DNA from: Mycolicibacterium lacusdiani
Lineage (GTDB): Bacteria; Actinomycetota; Actinomycetes; Mycobacteriales; Mycobacteriaceae
Direction: 5' to 3'
Length of the DNA stretch: 64,000 nt
NCBI RefSeq assembly: GCF_021916785.1
Contig: NZ_JAKCFC010000011.1
Location: 168,673-232,672, forward strand
Within the stretch, counting starts at the first letter, position 1, and every line of letters begins with the position of its first letter. Positions 1 to 8,283 of this stretch are shown in pieces. The translations under genes and the position numbers were made by a program. Under the pieces are notes generated by a model, which worked only from the letters and a program-made list of their open reading frames with translations, did no database searches and was not told the origin of the DNA.

Positions 1-94
1 GCGTCCGAAGCTCCTGCCACCGGACGGCGCCTTGTACCGTCGTGGTGGTGTGTTGCGGTTCGACGGGCTCTGCGTGCGTCCGGGGCGGTGTCGG

Positions 95-1207
95 ATGACG
101 GCGCGGAGCGTCTGGCGGCGCGACGGTGACCATTACTACTGGCTGACGGCATTCCTGGCGGCCCGCGACCTTCGGGAGCGCACCTGCCGCACGGTCGCCG
201 CGTGCATCCTCGGACTGGGATCCATCGGCCCCATCCTGTCCATCGGGATGCTCGGGCCCCAGAGCGTGGGCGGCGTCGTCGCCGAGGTCGTCGTGGTGTG
301 CTGTTGCGTCGCGATGTCGCTGCTGTGGCTGCGGCCGGGCTGGCCGAGCCGGCGCGCATCGCAGGCCTGCGTGGTCGCCGGCACCGTGTGCATCGCGATC
401 TCGTGCGTGATCGTGCCGTCGCATTCGCTCGGGATCCTGGGGGCGACGTCGTATGCCGCGCTGGGCGCGTTCGTCGCGGTGTTCCACTCCCTGCGGCTGC
501 TGGCGTTCACGTGGACCGTCGGGGCGGCCGTCACGGTGTACCTCGCGGTGCGGCTGGCCGAAGTCGACGTGTCGATGGCCGTGGCGACGGCGCTGCTGAT
601 CGCGCTGGTGAACGTCTTCGCGGTGTTCGCCAGTCGGATGGGCGTTCGGCTGCTCGCGCATGACGCCGCGCACGGTGACCTCGAGCCGGTCACCGGCCTG
701 CTGAACCGCGACGGTTTCTACGAGCAGGTCGCCGGTCTCATCGGAGCCCGGAGTCGCGACGACGACCGGCGTCTCGTCGTGCTGGTGGTCAACCTCGACG
801 GCTACTCGCTGCTAGCCGGTGTGCGTGGTCCCGCCGGGGTGGACAGTGCCCGGGTCGCGATCGCCCGCAGCCTGCGCGAGACCGCGCGTCGCGATGCCGT
901 CATCGCCCACACCGGGGACGCCGAGTTCTGGATCGCCGACCTGTTCACCATCGCCGACCCCAACCCGCTCGCCGAACGCGTCCGCGGCGCGATCGCCAGT
1001 TCACCACCCGCGCTGACCGCCAGCGTGGGTGTGGTGTGCACGCCGCTGGTGCCGTTGGCCGCCGCTCCCGCGTACGACGCCGTCGAGGAGCTGCTCACCA
1101 TCGCCGTCACCGCGATGTTCGAGGCACGTGGAGCCGGTGGCAATCAGACGCGCGCCGCCATCGATCCGGCGCTCAGCGTGCTGAGGAGCCCGGCCCGCGA
1201 CGACTGA
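95..1207 (+). CDS. Membrane-anchored protein with a degenerate GGDEF domain
   Basis: The N-terminal ~185 residues hold several hydrophobic segments, so this is an integral membrane protein with a cytoplasmic C-terminal GGDEF-like domain (about residues 194-360). The domain opens with the family signature VTGLLNRDGF. The catalytic signature reads GDAEF (residues 274-278) instead of GGDEF, losing the second Gly and the metal-binding Asp, so diguanylate cyclase activity is unlikely. It may bind nucleotide or act as a scaffold. There is no EAL domain. The ATG at 95 is preferred to the in-frame TTG at 32, which has no obvious ribosome site. A second, related protein with an EAL domain lies at 11172. 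The fold is clear; the function is inference. Confidence 0.8.
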   Translation: MTARSVWRRDGDHYYWLTAFLAARDLRERTCRTVAACILGLGSIGPILSIGMLGPQSVGGVVAEVVVVCCCVAMSLLWLRPGWPSRRASQACVVAGTVCIAISCVIVPSHSLGILGATSYAALGAFVAVFHSLRLLAFTWTVGAAVTVYLAVRLAEVDVSMAVATALLIALVNVFAVFASRMGVRLLAHDAAHGDLEPVTGLLNRDGFYEQVAGLIGARSRDDDRRLVVLVVNLDGYSLLAGVRGPAGVDSARVAIARSLRETARRDAVIAHTGDAEFWIADLFTIADPNPLAERVRGAIASSPPALTASVGVVCTPLVPLAAAPAYDAVEELLTIAVTAMFEARGAGGNQTRAAIDPALSVLRSPARDD

Positions 1208-1211
1208 GGGG

Positions 1212-1868
1212 TTACTGCTCGACGCGCAGCGCGTCGATGACCGCCCCGTACATGGTGGTCTTGATCGCACCGAGCGTGCCGGGGTTCTTCCCGAGGATCG
1301 GCTGCACTCGGTCGACGGCAGCGCCGACGAGGCCGGTCTCGGGCGCGGCGCCGTCGACGATCCCGGCGGCGTGGGCTTCCTCGCCGCCGTAGCGGTGGCC
1401 GGTCGTCATGGCGGTGACAGCGGTCTGCGGTAGCAACTTGGCCTGGATGAGGGCGGCCATCCCAGGGGTGAACGGGATGTTGATGTCCACCTCGGGGAAG
1501 CAGAAGTAGCCGCGGTCGTTGCGCATGAACCGGTAGTCGTGGGCCACAGCGAGCATCGACCCCGCGCCGAAGGCATGGCCGTTGATGGCAGCGACCGTGG
1601 GCAGCGGGAACGTCAGGATGCGGGAGAACAAGGCCTGCACCCGGCCGACGTACCACTGCAGTCGGTCGCCATGGGCGCCGAGCCACTCGAGGTCGAGGCC
1701 GTTGGAGTAGAACTTGCCGACGCCGGTGGTGATCAGGGCCTGCGCGTTGGCCACGACGTCGTCCAGCTGCGCGTCGAGGGCGTCGAGCCAGTCGGGGGAG
1801 AAGCGGTTCTCGTCGTCGCCGAGGGTCAGCACGGCGATCGTGTCCTGATACTGCAGGGTCGCGGTCAT
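1212..1868 (-). CDS. Enoyl-CoA hydratase/isomerase family protein (crotonase fold)
   Basis: A 218-residue crotonase-fold protein, probably acting on fatty acyl-CoA in beta-oxidation. The oxyanion-hole region NGHAFGAGSML and the segment FCFPEVDINIPF resemble plant/peroxisomal delta3,delta2-enoyl-CoA isomerases more than classical hydratases, so double-bond isomerisation is a reasonable guess. It is shorter than the usual ~260 residues, as that isomerase subgroup is. AAGGAA lies just upstream of the ATG. The TetR gene upstream ends 33 nt before this start on the same strand, so the two probably form a small operon controlled by that repressor. The stop is only 4 nt from the convergent GGDEF-like gene. 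Confidence 0.82.
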   Translation of the reverse strand: MTATLQYQDTIAVLTLGDDENRFSPDWLDALDAQLDDVVANAQALITTGVGKFYSNGLDLEWLGAHGDRLQWYVGRVQALFSRILTFPLPTVAAINGHAFGAGSMLAVAHDYRFMRNDRGYFCFPEVDINIPFTPGMAALIQAKLLPQTAVTAMTTGHRYGGEEAHAAGIVDGAAPETGLVGAAVDRVQPILGKNPGTLGAIKTTMYGAVIDALRVEQ

Positions 1869-1901
1869 GTCGGTTCCTTCTGAGGTCGTGATCGGTCCGA
1901 T

Positions 1902-2525
1902 CTAGCGGGTGGACGGCGGAATGGTCAGTACGGCGCGGACCGCCGCGGCGAGCCGGTCGCGTGCGGCGCCGTCTCCGACGCGGTTGCCCCGCAGCAGCAG
2001 TGCGGTGGGCAGGTCGACGACGCAGTCGCGGACGAGTGCCAGCGCCCGCTTGTCCTTGCGGTCCCAGAGACTGAGCGCCAACCGGACGAAGATCGCACCA
2101 AGCGCGTCGTCGAGCCTGCGTAGCTCGTCGGCGACGTCGGCAGGCACGTCGCCCGACCGAAGGAGTTCCTCACGCCGGACGGTGAGCAGAAACCGCGCGG
2201 AGGTCGGGTTCTGATCGAACAGCGATGCGGGGCACAGCGCTGCGGCCACGACGGCCTCCGTGGCGTTTCCGTCGGTGCCGTCTCCGCCGGCCAGCACCTG
2301 CTCCACGGCGGTGCGTTGGAGTTCGAGGAATCGCTCCGCCGCCCGCATCCACGCACGGCCAAGCAGGCCCGCCCGCGTCCCGAAGGCGTGATAGAGCGCG
2401 CCGTTCGACACCGAGGTCGCGTCCGATAGCGCGCGGATCGTCACGGCTGCAGGCCCTTCGGCGACCGCCAGTCGTTCCGCGACGTCGAGCACGTGCTCGA
2501 GGTCGTGCACCCTGGGGCGAGGCAT
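1902..2525 (-). CDS. TetR family transcriptional regulator
   Basis: A 207-residue one-component repressor. The N-terminal helix-turn-helix covers about residues 10-55 (TIRALSDATSVSNGALYHAF), and the variable C-terminal ligand domain follows. It lies directly upstream of the enoyl-CoA isomerase gene, so it probably controls itself and that gene, perhaps with an acyl-CoA ligand (inference). A perfect 16-bp palindrome and a TATTGT hexamer sit just upstream of the start (see those entries). The hexamer is 6 nt before the ATG, so the message is probably leaderless. Confidence 0.85.
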   Translation of the reverse strand: MPRPRVHDLEHVLDVAERLAVAEGPAAVTIRALSDATSVSNGALYHAFGTRAGLLGRAWMRAAERFLELQRTAVEQVLAGGDGTDGNATEAVVAAALCPASLFDQNPTSARFLLTVRREELLRSGDVPADVADELRRLDDALGAIFVRLALSLWDRKDKRALALVRDCVVDLPTALLLRGNRVGDGAARDRLAAAVRAVLTIPPSTR

Positions 2526-2531
2526 CGCGCT

Positions 2532-2537
2532 ACAATA
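2532..2537 (-). promoter_or_regulatory. Putative leaderless -10 element of the TetR gene
   Basis: On the minus strand TATTGT ends 6 nt before the ATG at 2525. This TANNNT spacing puts the transcription start on the start codon. Confidence 0.5.
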
Positions 2538-2538
2538 A

Positions 2539-2554
2539 CAGAGCGAATGCTCTG
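2539..2554. promoter_or_regulatory. Putative TetR operator palindrome
   Basis: Perfect inverted repeat CAGAGC-GAAT-GCTCTG, one base upstream of the putative -10 of the TetR gene and inside the 49-bp gap to the dioxygenase gene. The position suits autorepression. Binding is inferred. Confidence 0.55.
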
Positions 2555-2574
2555 GAATACGGCCCCCCGGTGGG

Positions 2575-3285
2575 TCAGGCGGCGTCGTGGAACACCAGCC
2601 CTAGCGTCAACCGCAGGCCGGAGCGGACCGTCGACACGCCGTGGCGCACCGGGGCTGCCGACCACCCGCGGCTGGACCGCACCGGCCGCTCACGGGTCGT
2701 GAATACGAAGCCGTGGCCCTGGGGAATCGTGAACGACGATCCGCGTGACTGCGCGCGGGGGCGTTGCTCGAGGAGCAGGAACTCTCCGCCGGTGTGGTCG
2801 ACGCCCGGTTCGCTCAGGTTGATCACCACCTGCAGCGGAAAGAGCAAGTCTCCGTACAGATCTCGGTGGAGGGCGTTCCAGTCCCCCGGACCGTACTTCA
2901 GCAGGATCGCCGTCGACTTCGTCTGCCCGGCAGCGTGGCAGGCGGCCAGCCAGTCGTCGAGGTGATCTGGCCACGGCGAGGGACGCCCCAGCCTGGTCCA
3001 CCAGTCCCTGGCGATGGGCAGCAGGCGCGGATAGAGCGCCTGCTTGAGCCGCTCGACCGGCTCCGGGTAGGGCGTGGCGAAATACCTGTACTCGCCCGAG
3101 CCGAACCGGTAGCGCGCCATGTCGACGGTGCTGCGGAACCGGTCGCGGTCGTACTCGGCGCGCAGCTCGGCGGCCTCGGACGGCGTCAGCAGCGGCGGCA
3201 GCAGGGCTCCGCCGTGGTCGTCGACGTCGGCCGTGATCGCGTGCCAATCGGCGTCGGCGACCCGGTGCGCCCACACGTCGGTCAT
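2575..3285 (-). CDS. 2-oxoglutarate/Fe(II)-dependent dioxygenase family protein
   Basis: A 236-residue protein with the double-stranded beta-helix dioxygenase signature: iron ligands H140 and D142 in LHRDLYGD, a GGEF turn at 167-170, distal His 215 (VRHGVS) and a likely 2-oxoglutarate-binding Arg at 221 or 225. It resembles the uncharacterised bacterial 2OG-Fe(II) oxygenase group (COG3826 type) rather than classical AlkB. Its ATG overlaps the ogt stop codon (ATGA at 3282-3285), so translation is probably coupled. Being the third gene after a sigma factor and ogt suggests a role in alkylation damage or a related stress, perhaps oxidative removal of an adduct. The substrate is unknown. A longer upstream reading frame is ignored because it would run deep into ogt. 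Confidence 0.78.
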   Translation of the reverse strand: MTDVWAHRVADADWHAITADVDDHGGALLPPLLTPSEAAELRAEYDRDRFRSTVDMARYRFGSGEYRYFATPYPEPVERLKQALYPRLLPIARDWWTRLGRPSPWPDHLDDWLAACHAAGQTKSTAILLKYGPGDWNALHRDLYGDLLFPLQVVINLSEPGVDHTGGEFLLLEQRPRAQSRGSSFTIPQGHGFVFTTRERPVRSSRGWSAAPVRHGVSTVRSGLRLTLGLVFHDAA

Positions 3286-3872
3286 GCCGCCCGCTCCAGC
3301 GTCAGCAGCGTGGTCTTGGCGTCCGGACCGCCGACGTAGCCGCCGAGGCTGCCGTCGCTGCGCAGCACGCGATGGCACGGGACGACGACCGGCAGCGGGT
3401 TGGTGGCGCATGCGCTGCCCACGGCGCGGACCGCCTTCGGATTCCCGACTGCCGCGGCGACCTCGCCGTACGTGGCGGTGTGGCCGTACGCGATGTCGGG
3501 CAGCCAGCCCTGCACGGTTCTGCGGAATCCCGCCGACAGAGCGTGATCGAGGCGTAGGTCGAACGCCCGTCGGTGCCCCGCGAAGTACTCGTCGAGCTGG
3601 CGGGCGGCGTCATCGAGCCGCGCCGAGTCGCGCAGGATCCGGGGGCTCAGTCGCTCGGCGAGGGTGCCGAGCACCGCGTCGAAGTCCTCGCGCTCGTAGG
3701 CAACCCGCACCAGCCCGGCATCGGTCGCTGCCAGCAGCAGGGCGCCCACCGGCGTGTCGAGGGTGCGGTAGCAGACGTCGAGCAGTCCGTCGCGTCGAGC
3801 AACCTCGACCAGCCGGTCGTGCAGGGTGTCGAGTGTCCGGGGGTCGATGGGGAACAGTTCGGTGTCGTTCAT
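3282..3872 (-). CDS. ogt: Methylated-DNA-protein-cysteine methyltransferase
   Basis: A 196-residue suicide repair protein that transfers the methyl group from O6-methylguanine in DNA to its own cysteine. The active site PCHRV is present with acceptor Cys166, preceded by the RAVGSACATNP segment that contains the Arg finger and conserved Asn. It is longer than the ~165-residue M. tuberculosis Ogt because of an N-terminal extension of about 30 residues. It overlaps by 4 nt both the sigma-factor gene before it and the dioxygenase gene after it, so the three are almost certainly co-transcribed and translationally coupled. Repair activity is well supported by the motif. Confidence 0.9.
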   Translation of the reverse strand: MNDTELFPIDPRTLDTLHDRLVEVARRDGLLDVCYRTLDTPVGALLLAATDAGLVRVAYEREDFDAVLGTLAERLSPRILRDSARLDDAARQLDEYFAGHRRAFDLRLDHALSAGFRRTVQGWLPDIAYGHTATYGEVAAAVGNPKAVRAVGSACATNPLPVVVPCHRVLRSDGSLGGYVGGPDAKTTLLTLERAA

Positions 3873-4354
3873 GGCGTGTCCTTCGAGGGGTCGGCGAGTG
3901 CGCTTCGCAGCGCCTTGATGCCGTCGGCGGCGGCGCGGCGAACCGCGGCGGGCGTGCTGCCCGTCAGCTCGGCGGTCTCGGCGTGGGGCAGCCCGCCGAG
4001 GTAGTGGTAGGCGACGGCAAGGCGTTGTCGCTCAGGCAGTTTCGCGACGACGTGCCACACCTCGGCGTCGGCGGCGTGAGTGGACTCGGGGTCGGGGACT
4101 GCCGCGCTGGGTACGGCGTGGCGCGCCCGAGCGCGGATGACGTCGACCGCCTTGCGCTGCGCGACCCGAACCAGCCACGCCTCGACGTTGGTGTCGTCGG
4201 CGAGGTCGGGCCATCTGCGCAGTGCAGAGAGGAACGTCTCGGAGTAGGCGTCCTCGGCGTCGGGGCCTGGTCCGAGCACCGCGGTGCACACCCGCAGCAC
4301 GGTCGGCCCGTGGTCTGCCATCGCCCGCTCGAACGGAATCTTCGTCGTCATCAC
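3869..4354 (-). CDS. Sigma-70 family (ECF-like) RNA polymerase sigma factor
   Basis: A 161-residue protein with a sigma-2 region (about 8-75, DAEDAYSETFLSALRRW) and a sigma-4 helix-turn-helix (about 100-155, LPERQRLAVAYHYLGGLPHAE). There is no anti-sigma gene next to it. It is the first gene of an operon with ogt and the dioxygenase. Similar sigma/ogt pairs occur in other actinobacteria as I recall. It may direct transcription of its own operon under DNA-damage stress (inference). MM at the start leaves ATG 4354 or 4351 as alternatives. The -35 and -10 sites it recognises cannot be read from one promoter. Confidence 0.82.
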   Translation of the reverse strand: MMTTKIPFERAMADHGPTVLRVCTAVLGPGPDAEDAYSETFLSALRRWPDLADDTNVEAWLVRVAQRKAVDVIRARARHAVPSAAVPDPESTHAADAEVWHVVAKLPERQRLAVAYHYLGGLPHAETAELTGSTPAAVRRAAADGIKALRSALADPSKDTP

Positions 4355-4511
4355 CCCGTAGACGCACCGCCCGCCCCGAACGTGAGGTGGACGGCGTCAG
4401 GATATGCGCGCGACGCCGGGCGGCCGGGTGTGTGCACCGGAGGAAACGAATGCATCGCGGTTCGGTATCAACGCTCGCGTAACCGGAGCGTCCGTGGTCT
4501 GGTGGACGGTG

Positions 4512-4991
4512 ATGTCTCGATTCCGAATTCCCATGGCCGCCGCGGCGGGTCTGACCCTTCTTGCGCTCGGCGTGCCGTCTGCGGCCGCGGCGCCGGACTT
4601 CGACGATCAGGGCTACCTCGATTCGACGGCTCGGTGCAGTTCGACGAACACCGCGGTCGAGTTCGGCAGTACCGAGGCGTCGCGCGTGGCGATATGTCAG
4701 GGCCCTGACGGCGACTACCAGTACAGGGGCGTGCGGGTGCGCGACGGCGCGAGGCTGATCCTGTCCGCCGAGCAGACCGACAGCGGTGCGTTCGTCGCGG
4801 AGAACGACGGCATCGAGTACACCGTGGCCGCGAAGTCGTTGATCATCAGCGTGGGCGAGAAGGTCATCCGCGAGGAACCGTGGGTCGACTTCCACAGCCC
4901 GAACAGCGCCACCACCACCACGCCGTCGACGTCGCCCACCAAGACCGCACCGCTGCCCCCACCGTTGCCCGCAGAAGAGGGCGGCGGCTAG
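4512..4991 (+). CDS. Secreted hypothetical protein
   Basis: A 159-residue protein with a clear N-terminal signal peptide: MSRFRIP, a hydrophobic core, then a cleavage region around PSAAAA-PDF. Two Cys residues (in ARCSST and AICQG) could form a disulfide after export. The C-terminal ~35 residues are rich in Thr, Ser and Pro and end in an acidic/Gly tail, like cell-wall-associated mycobacterial proteins. No known domain is recognised. The ATG at 4512 is chosen because it gives the signal peptide; an upstream in-frame start at 4404 would bury it. The stop overlaps that of the convergent GlxA-type regulator by 4 nt. Confidence 0.7.
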   Translation: MSRFRIPMAAAAGLTLLALGVPSAAAAPDFDDQGYLDSTARCSSTNTAVEFGSTEASRVAICQGPDGDYQYRGVRVRDGARLILSAEQTDSGAFVAENDGIEYTVAAKSLIISVGEKVIREEPWVDFHSPNSATTTTPSTSPTKTAPLPPPLPAEEGGG

Positions 4992-5959
4992 GCCGAGCGC
5001 TCGGCGAAGCAGGTGCGGTAGTCGCTCGGCGTCGTCTGCACGCTGCGTCCGAAGTGGTGGCGGTAGGTGACGGGTGACTCGAACCCCACCCGCGTGGCGA
5101 TCTGCTCGATTGACAGCGACGACGACTCCAACAGCGCCAGGCTGGCTTGAATGCGTTGTTCGATGAGCCACTTGATCGGCGTGGTGCCGGTGGCACTGGC
5201 GAACTGGCGCAGATAGGTCCGCCTCGACATCGACGAGCGGGCGGCCATCTCGTCGAGGCTGATCGCGCGGTCCAGGTGTTCCAGCGCCCACTCCATGCTC
5301 GCCGCGATGCGGCCGTCCGTCGTCGGCTCCGGCACCGGACTGTCGACGAACTGGGCCTGACCGCCGGCCCGGTGCGGCGCGACCACCAGGCGCCGCGCCA
5401 CGTCATTGGCCACCTTCGCGCCGTGGTCGGATCGCACCAGGTGCAGGCAAAGGTCAAGCCCCGCAGCGCATCCCGCGCTGGTGAGCACCGATCCCTCGTC
5501 GACGTAGAGCGGTGCGGGGTCGACAGTCACCAGGGGGTGACGCGTCCTGAGCAGCTCGGCGTAGATCCAGTGGGTGGTGGCCGAGCGGCCGTCGAGGACG
5601 CCCGCGGCGGCGAGTGCGAACGCGCCGGAGCAGATCGACACCAGCCGTGCGCCGCGGTCGTGCGCCGTGCGGATCGCCTCGAGCAGCTCGGGTGTGGGCG
5701 GCACGTGCACGTCGCGGACGCTCGGGATGATGACGGTGTCGGCGGCCGCGAGGTCCGACAGTCCGTACGGAGTCCTCAGCGTCGCGCCGCCGATCATCCC
5801 GATCTCGGGCGTCTCGGCGCACAGTCGCACCGTGTACCAGGGGCGCGCGATGCCTGCCGAGAACGACTCGGACAGCTCGGTCATGCCGAAGATCTCCGCG
5901 GCGAGGCCGGATTCGAAACCCGACATTTGGTCGTAGGCGAGGATCGACACCGTGTGCAT
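4988..5959 (-). CDS. GlxA-type AraC family transcriptional regulator
   Basis: A 323-residue regulator. The N-terminal DJ-1/PfpI-like amidotransferase fold (about 1-170) has the nucleophile-elbow segment VSICSGAFALAAAG, and the C-terminal AraC/XylS double helix-turn-helix (about 215-315) contains MSRRTYLRQF and the FESPVTYRHHF end motif. Members of this family sense small metabolites such as glycine betaine, carnitine or arginine; the ligand here is unknown and no catabolic neighbour gives a hint. A TAAGAT hexamer 6 nt before the ATG predicts leaderless transcription, and an inverted repeat overlaps it (separate entry). Confidence 0.88.
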   Translation of the reverse strand: MHTVSILAYDQMSGFESGLAAEIFGMTELSESFSAGIARPWYTVRLCAETPEIGMIGGATLRTPYGLSDLAAADTVIIPSVRDVHVPPTPELLEAIRTAHDRGARLVSICSGAFALAAAGVLDGRSATTHWIYAELLRTRHPLVTVDPAPLYVDEGSVLTSAGCAAGLDLCLHLVRSDHGAKVANDVARRLVVAPHRAGGQAQFVDSPVPEPTTDGRIAASMEWALEHLDRAISLDEMAARSSMSRRTYLRQFASATGTTPIKWLIEQRIQASLALLESSSLSIEQIATRVGFESPVTYRHHFGRSVQTTPSDYRTCFAERSA

Positions 5960-5961
5960 GG

Positions 5962-5974
5962 CGCTATCTTAGCG
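5962..5974 (-). promoter_or_regulatory. Leaderless -10 element with overlapping inverted repeat
   Basis: On the minus strand TAAGAT (5966-5971) ends 6 nt before the ATG at 5959. It is embedded in the inverted repeat CGCTA-TCT-TAGCG (5962-5974). A regulator bound there would block the promoter, so autoregulation by the GlxA-type protein is possible. The remaining ~195 bp up to the YihY gene show nothing else I can support. Confidence 0.45.
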
Positions 5975-6169
5975 ATACCCGGCACTAGGGCCACTCGTCG
6001 TGGCGATCCCGCGAGGCAAGGCTGAAGTCATGCTCTACGAAACTCGCCTGAAGTCATTGCGCCGCAACGTCGCACTTCGAACGGTGGTTCGCTTCGCCGC
6101 CGGCGTCCACGCCGCGAACGGGGTGGCGCACGGCGTCCCGCCCACGCCGGGCTCGCCGGCGCGCGCCGG

Positions 6170-7240
6170 TCACTTCGTCGGGTCGGCCGGCTCGGCGTCG
6201 GGCTGCACGGCGTCATCGCGCAGCGGATCGAAGCGCACGCTGACACGCTGAAAACCCTTGACCCGCTCGGCTTTTGCCTTGCGCGCGTAGGTCTTTCGGT
6301 CGGCGGGGGTGAGGTCGACGTGATCGGTGAACGGGGTGAGCAGCGCGCGCGGATGCAGCCGATCGACCTTCACCACGTTGATCTCCGCGCACATGACGAG
6401 GCTGATCGAGACCAGGAAGAGGAACGCCAGCAGCCCGAGCACCAGGGCGAAGACACTGTTGGTGGCGCTGGCGTTCTTGGTGACGTGCGAGACGTACGTC
6501 GCGCCGAACGACTGCAGCAGCTGCCAGATGACCGCGGCCGTCAGCGCCCCGGGCAGCACCTGGCGGTACGTCAGGTGACGGGCGGTGGTCACGCGGAACG
6601 CGATCAGGCAGATGACGGCGTTGATCGCGATCGCGGCCAGGATGATGACGGCCTTGCCGAACCACCCCAGTGACTCCGTCGCGCGGCCGACCGCGGACAG
6701 TCCCGTGGCCGTGAAGGCGGCCGTGCCGAGGACGACGAGCAGCAACAGGCTGCGCAGCCGCGACCGGATCGGGTCGCGCCGGTTGTTGCGCGGCACCGCC
6801 CACACCGTGTCCATGGCGTTCTGTACGGCCTGCCCGACGCCGAGGCCGCCGTAGACCGCACCGGCGATGCCCACGACGACGGCGACCGTGCCGCCGCTGA
6901 GCTGCTCGGGGCGTTCCAGCTGACTGCCGATGACGGGGAACTGTGTCAGCGCCGTCTGCAGGACCTGCTGCTGCAGGTCGGGATGGCCGGCGAGGACGAC
7001 GCCGAGGGCGGTCGTCAGCAGCAGGAGCAGGGGGAACAGCGAGACGAACGCGTAGTAGGTGATGAGTGCGGCGAGGTACCCGCCCTGATCGTCGACGTAC
7101 TTGTAGACGACTCCGACGGCGAAGCCGATGCCGCGGTGCCGCCGCTGCAGCCTGTCGAGCCACTCCACCACGTCCGGCGCTCCACTTCCGAGGTGCCTCG
7201 ATTGGCGGAACCGCTCAATCGCGCCCGAAGTACCCCGCAT
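6170..7240 (-). CDS. YihY/BrkB family inner-membrane protein
   Basis: A 356-residue protein of the YihY/virulence factor BrkB family (UPF0761). About six transmembrane segments lie between residues 50 and 285, with the family's conserved GLGVGQAVQNAMDTVW stretch around 130-150. The ~75-residue C-terminal tail is charged and cytoplasmic (rich in Lys, Arg and Asp). The family's role is unsettled; it was once called ribonuclease BN in error. It lies 38 nt after the DUF808 gene on the same strand, so the two may share a transcript. Confidence 0.85.
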   Translation of the reverse strand: MRGTSGAIERFRQSRHLGSGAPDVVEWLDRLQRRHRGIGFAVGVVYKYVDDQGGYLAALITYYAFVSLFPLLLLLTTALGVVLAGHPDLQQQVLQTALTQFPVIGSQLERPEQLSGGTVAVVVGIAGAVYGGLGVGQAVQNAMDTVWAVPRNNRRDPIRSRLRSLLLLVVLGTAAFTATGLSAVGRATESLGWFGKAVIILAAIAINAVICLIAFRVTTARHLTYRQVLPGALTAAVIWQLLQSFGATYVSHVTKNASATNSVFALVLGLLAFLFLVSISLVMCAEINVVKVDRLHPRALLTPFTDHVDLTPADRKTYARKAKAERVKGFQRVSVRFDPLRDDAVQPDAEPADPTK

Positions 7241-7278
7241 CGGGCTCGCTCAACCGCGAGGTGCTCCCGGCGATGTGG

Positions 7279-8229
7279 CTAGTGCTTGGCCTTCTTGCCG
7301 AACGGCAGCACGTGCACGATCGCCACGACGACCGCGCCGACGACCAGGCCGATGACGGCCGAGACCCCGGTGTTGAGCAGCCACGCCAGCACGCCACCGG
7401 CGCCTTCGACGGCGTGGTGGACGCCTTCCTCCCAGTGGTGGACCGTGCCGTACGGCCAGTGCCAGCCCAGCTTGTCGGATTGCAGCAGCAAGATGTGGCC
7501 GCCCACCCAGAGCATCGCGACGGTGCCGATCGCCGACAGCGCCGCCAGCACCTTCGGCATGCCGGTGACCAGGCCGCGGCCGAACTTCTGCGCGAACGCC
7601 GACGACCGCTGCGCCAGGTGCAGCCCGACGTCGTCCATCTTGACGATCACGGCCACCACGCCGTACACGGCGGCGGTGATGACGATGGCCACGACGATGA
7701 GGATGACCAAACGCGACCAGAACGCCTGATCGGCGACTTCGTCGAGCGCGATCACCATGATCTCGGCGGACAGGATGAAGTCGGTGCGGATCGCGCCCGC
7801 CGTCATGGTCTTCTCGGCGTCCTCGCCGGCGACGGCTGCGGGCGCGGCATGCGCGTCGTGGCCGTGTTTTCCGGGGAAGATCCGTGCCACTACCTTCTCC
7901 GCGCCCTCGAAGCACAGGTAGGTGGCGCCGACCATCAGTATCACCGGCAGCAGCCATGGCGCGAACTGACTCAGCAGCAACGCCGCGGGCAGGATGAAGA
8001 GCAGCTTGTTGCGCAGCGAGCCGATCGCGATGCGCCTGATCATCGGCAGCTCGCGGTCGGCGGTGATGCCCGAGACGTACTGCGGCGTGACCGCGGTGTC
8101 GTCGATCACCACGCCGGCCGCCTTGGCGGTCGCCCGCCCCGCCGCGGCCCCGATGTCGTCGACCGAGGCCGCCGCAAGCCGGGCCAACGCGGCGACGTCG
8201 TCGAGAAGCCCGAACAGACCCGCACTCAT
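7279..8229 (-). CDS. DUF808 family membrane protein (YedI-like)
   Basis: A 316-residue integral membrane protein. The start MSAGLFGLLDDVAALA and the segment PMIRRIAIGSLRNKLL are typical of DUF808/YedI proteins. About five hydrophobic helices are spread over residues 75-300, with a His-rich loop near residue 120 (GKHGHDAHAA). The function of the family is unknown. TAGCCT lies 7 nt before the ATG on the minus strand, suggesting leaderless expression. It is followed by the YihY gene. Confidence 0.83.
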   Translation of the reverse strand: MSAGLFGLLDDVAALARLAAASVDDIGAAAGRATAKAAGVVIDDTAVTPQYVSGITADRELPMIRRIAIGSLRNKLLFILPAALLLSQFAPWLLPVILMVGATYLCFEGAEKVVARIFPGKHGHDAHAAPAAVAGEDAEKTMTAGAIRTDFILSAEIMVIALDEVADQAFWSRLVILIVVAIVITAAVYGVVAVIVKMDDVGLHLAQRSSAFAQKFGRGLVTGMPKVLAALSAIGTVAMLWVGGHILLLQSDKLGWHWPYGTVHHWEEGVHHAVEGAGGVLAWLLNTGVSAVIGLVVGAVVVAIVHVLPFGKKAKH

Positions 8230-8236
8230 GGCCGGA

Positions 8237-8242
8237 AGGCTA
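8237..8242 (-). promoter_or_regulatory. Putative leaderless -10 element of the DUF808 gene
   Basis: Minus-strand TAGCCT, 7 nt before the ATG at 8229. Confidence 0.45.
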
Positions 8243-8283
8243 CCCGCACAACTCGTTCCCAGACGTGCGGGAAGGTGTCGATC

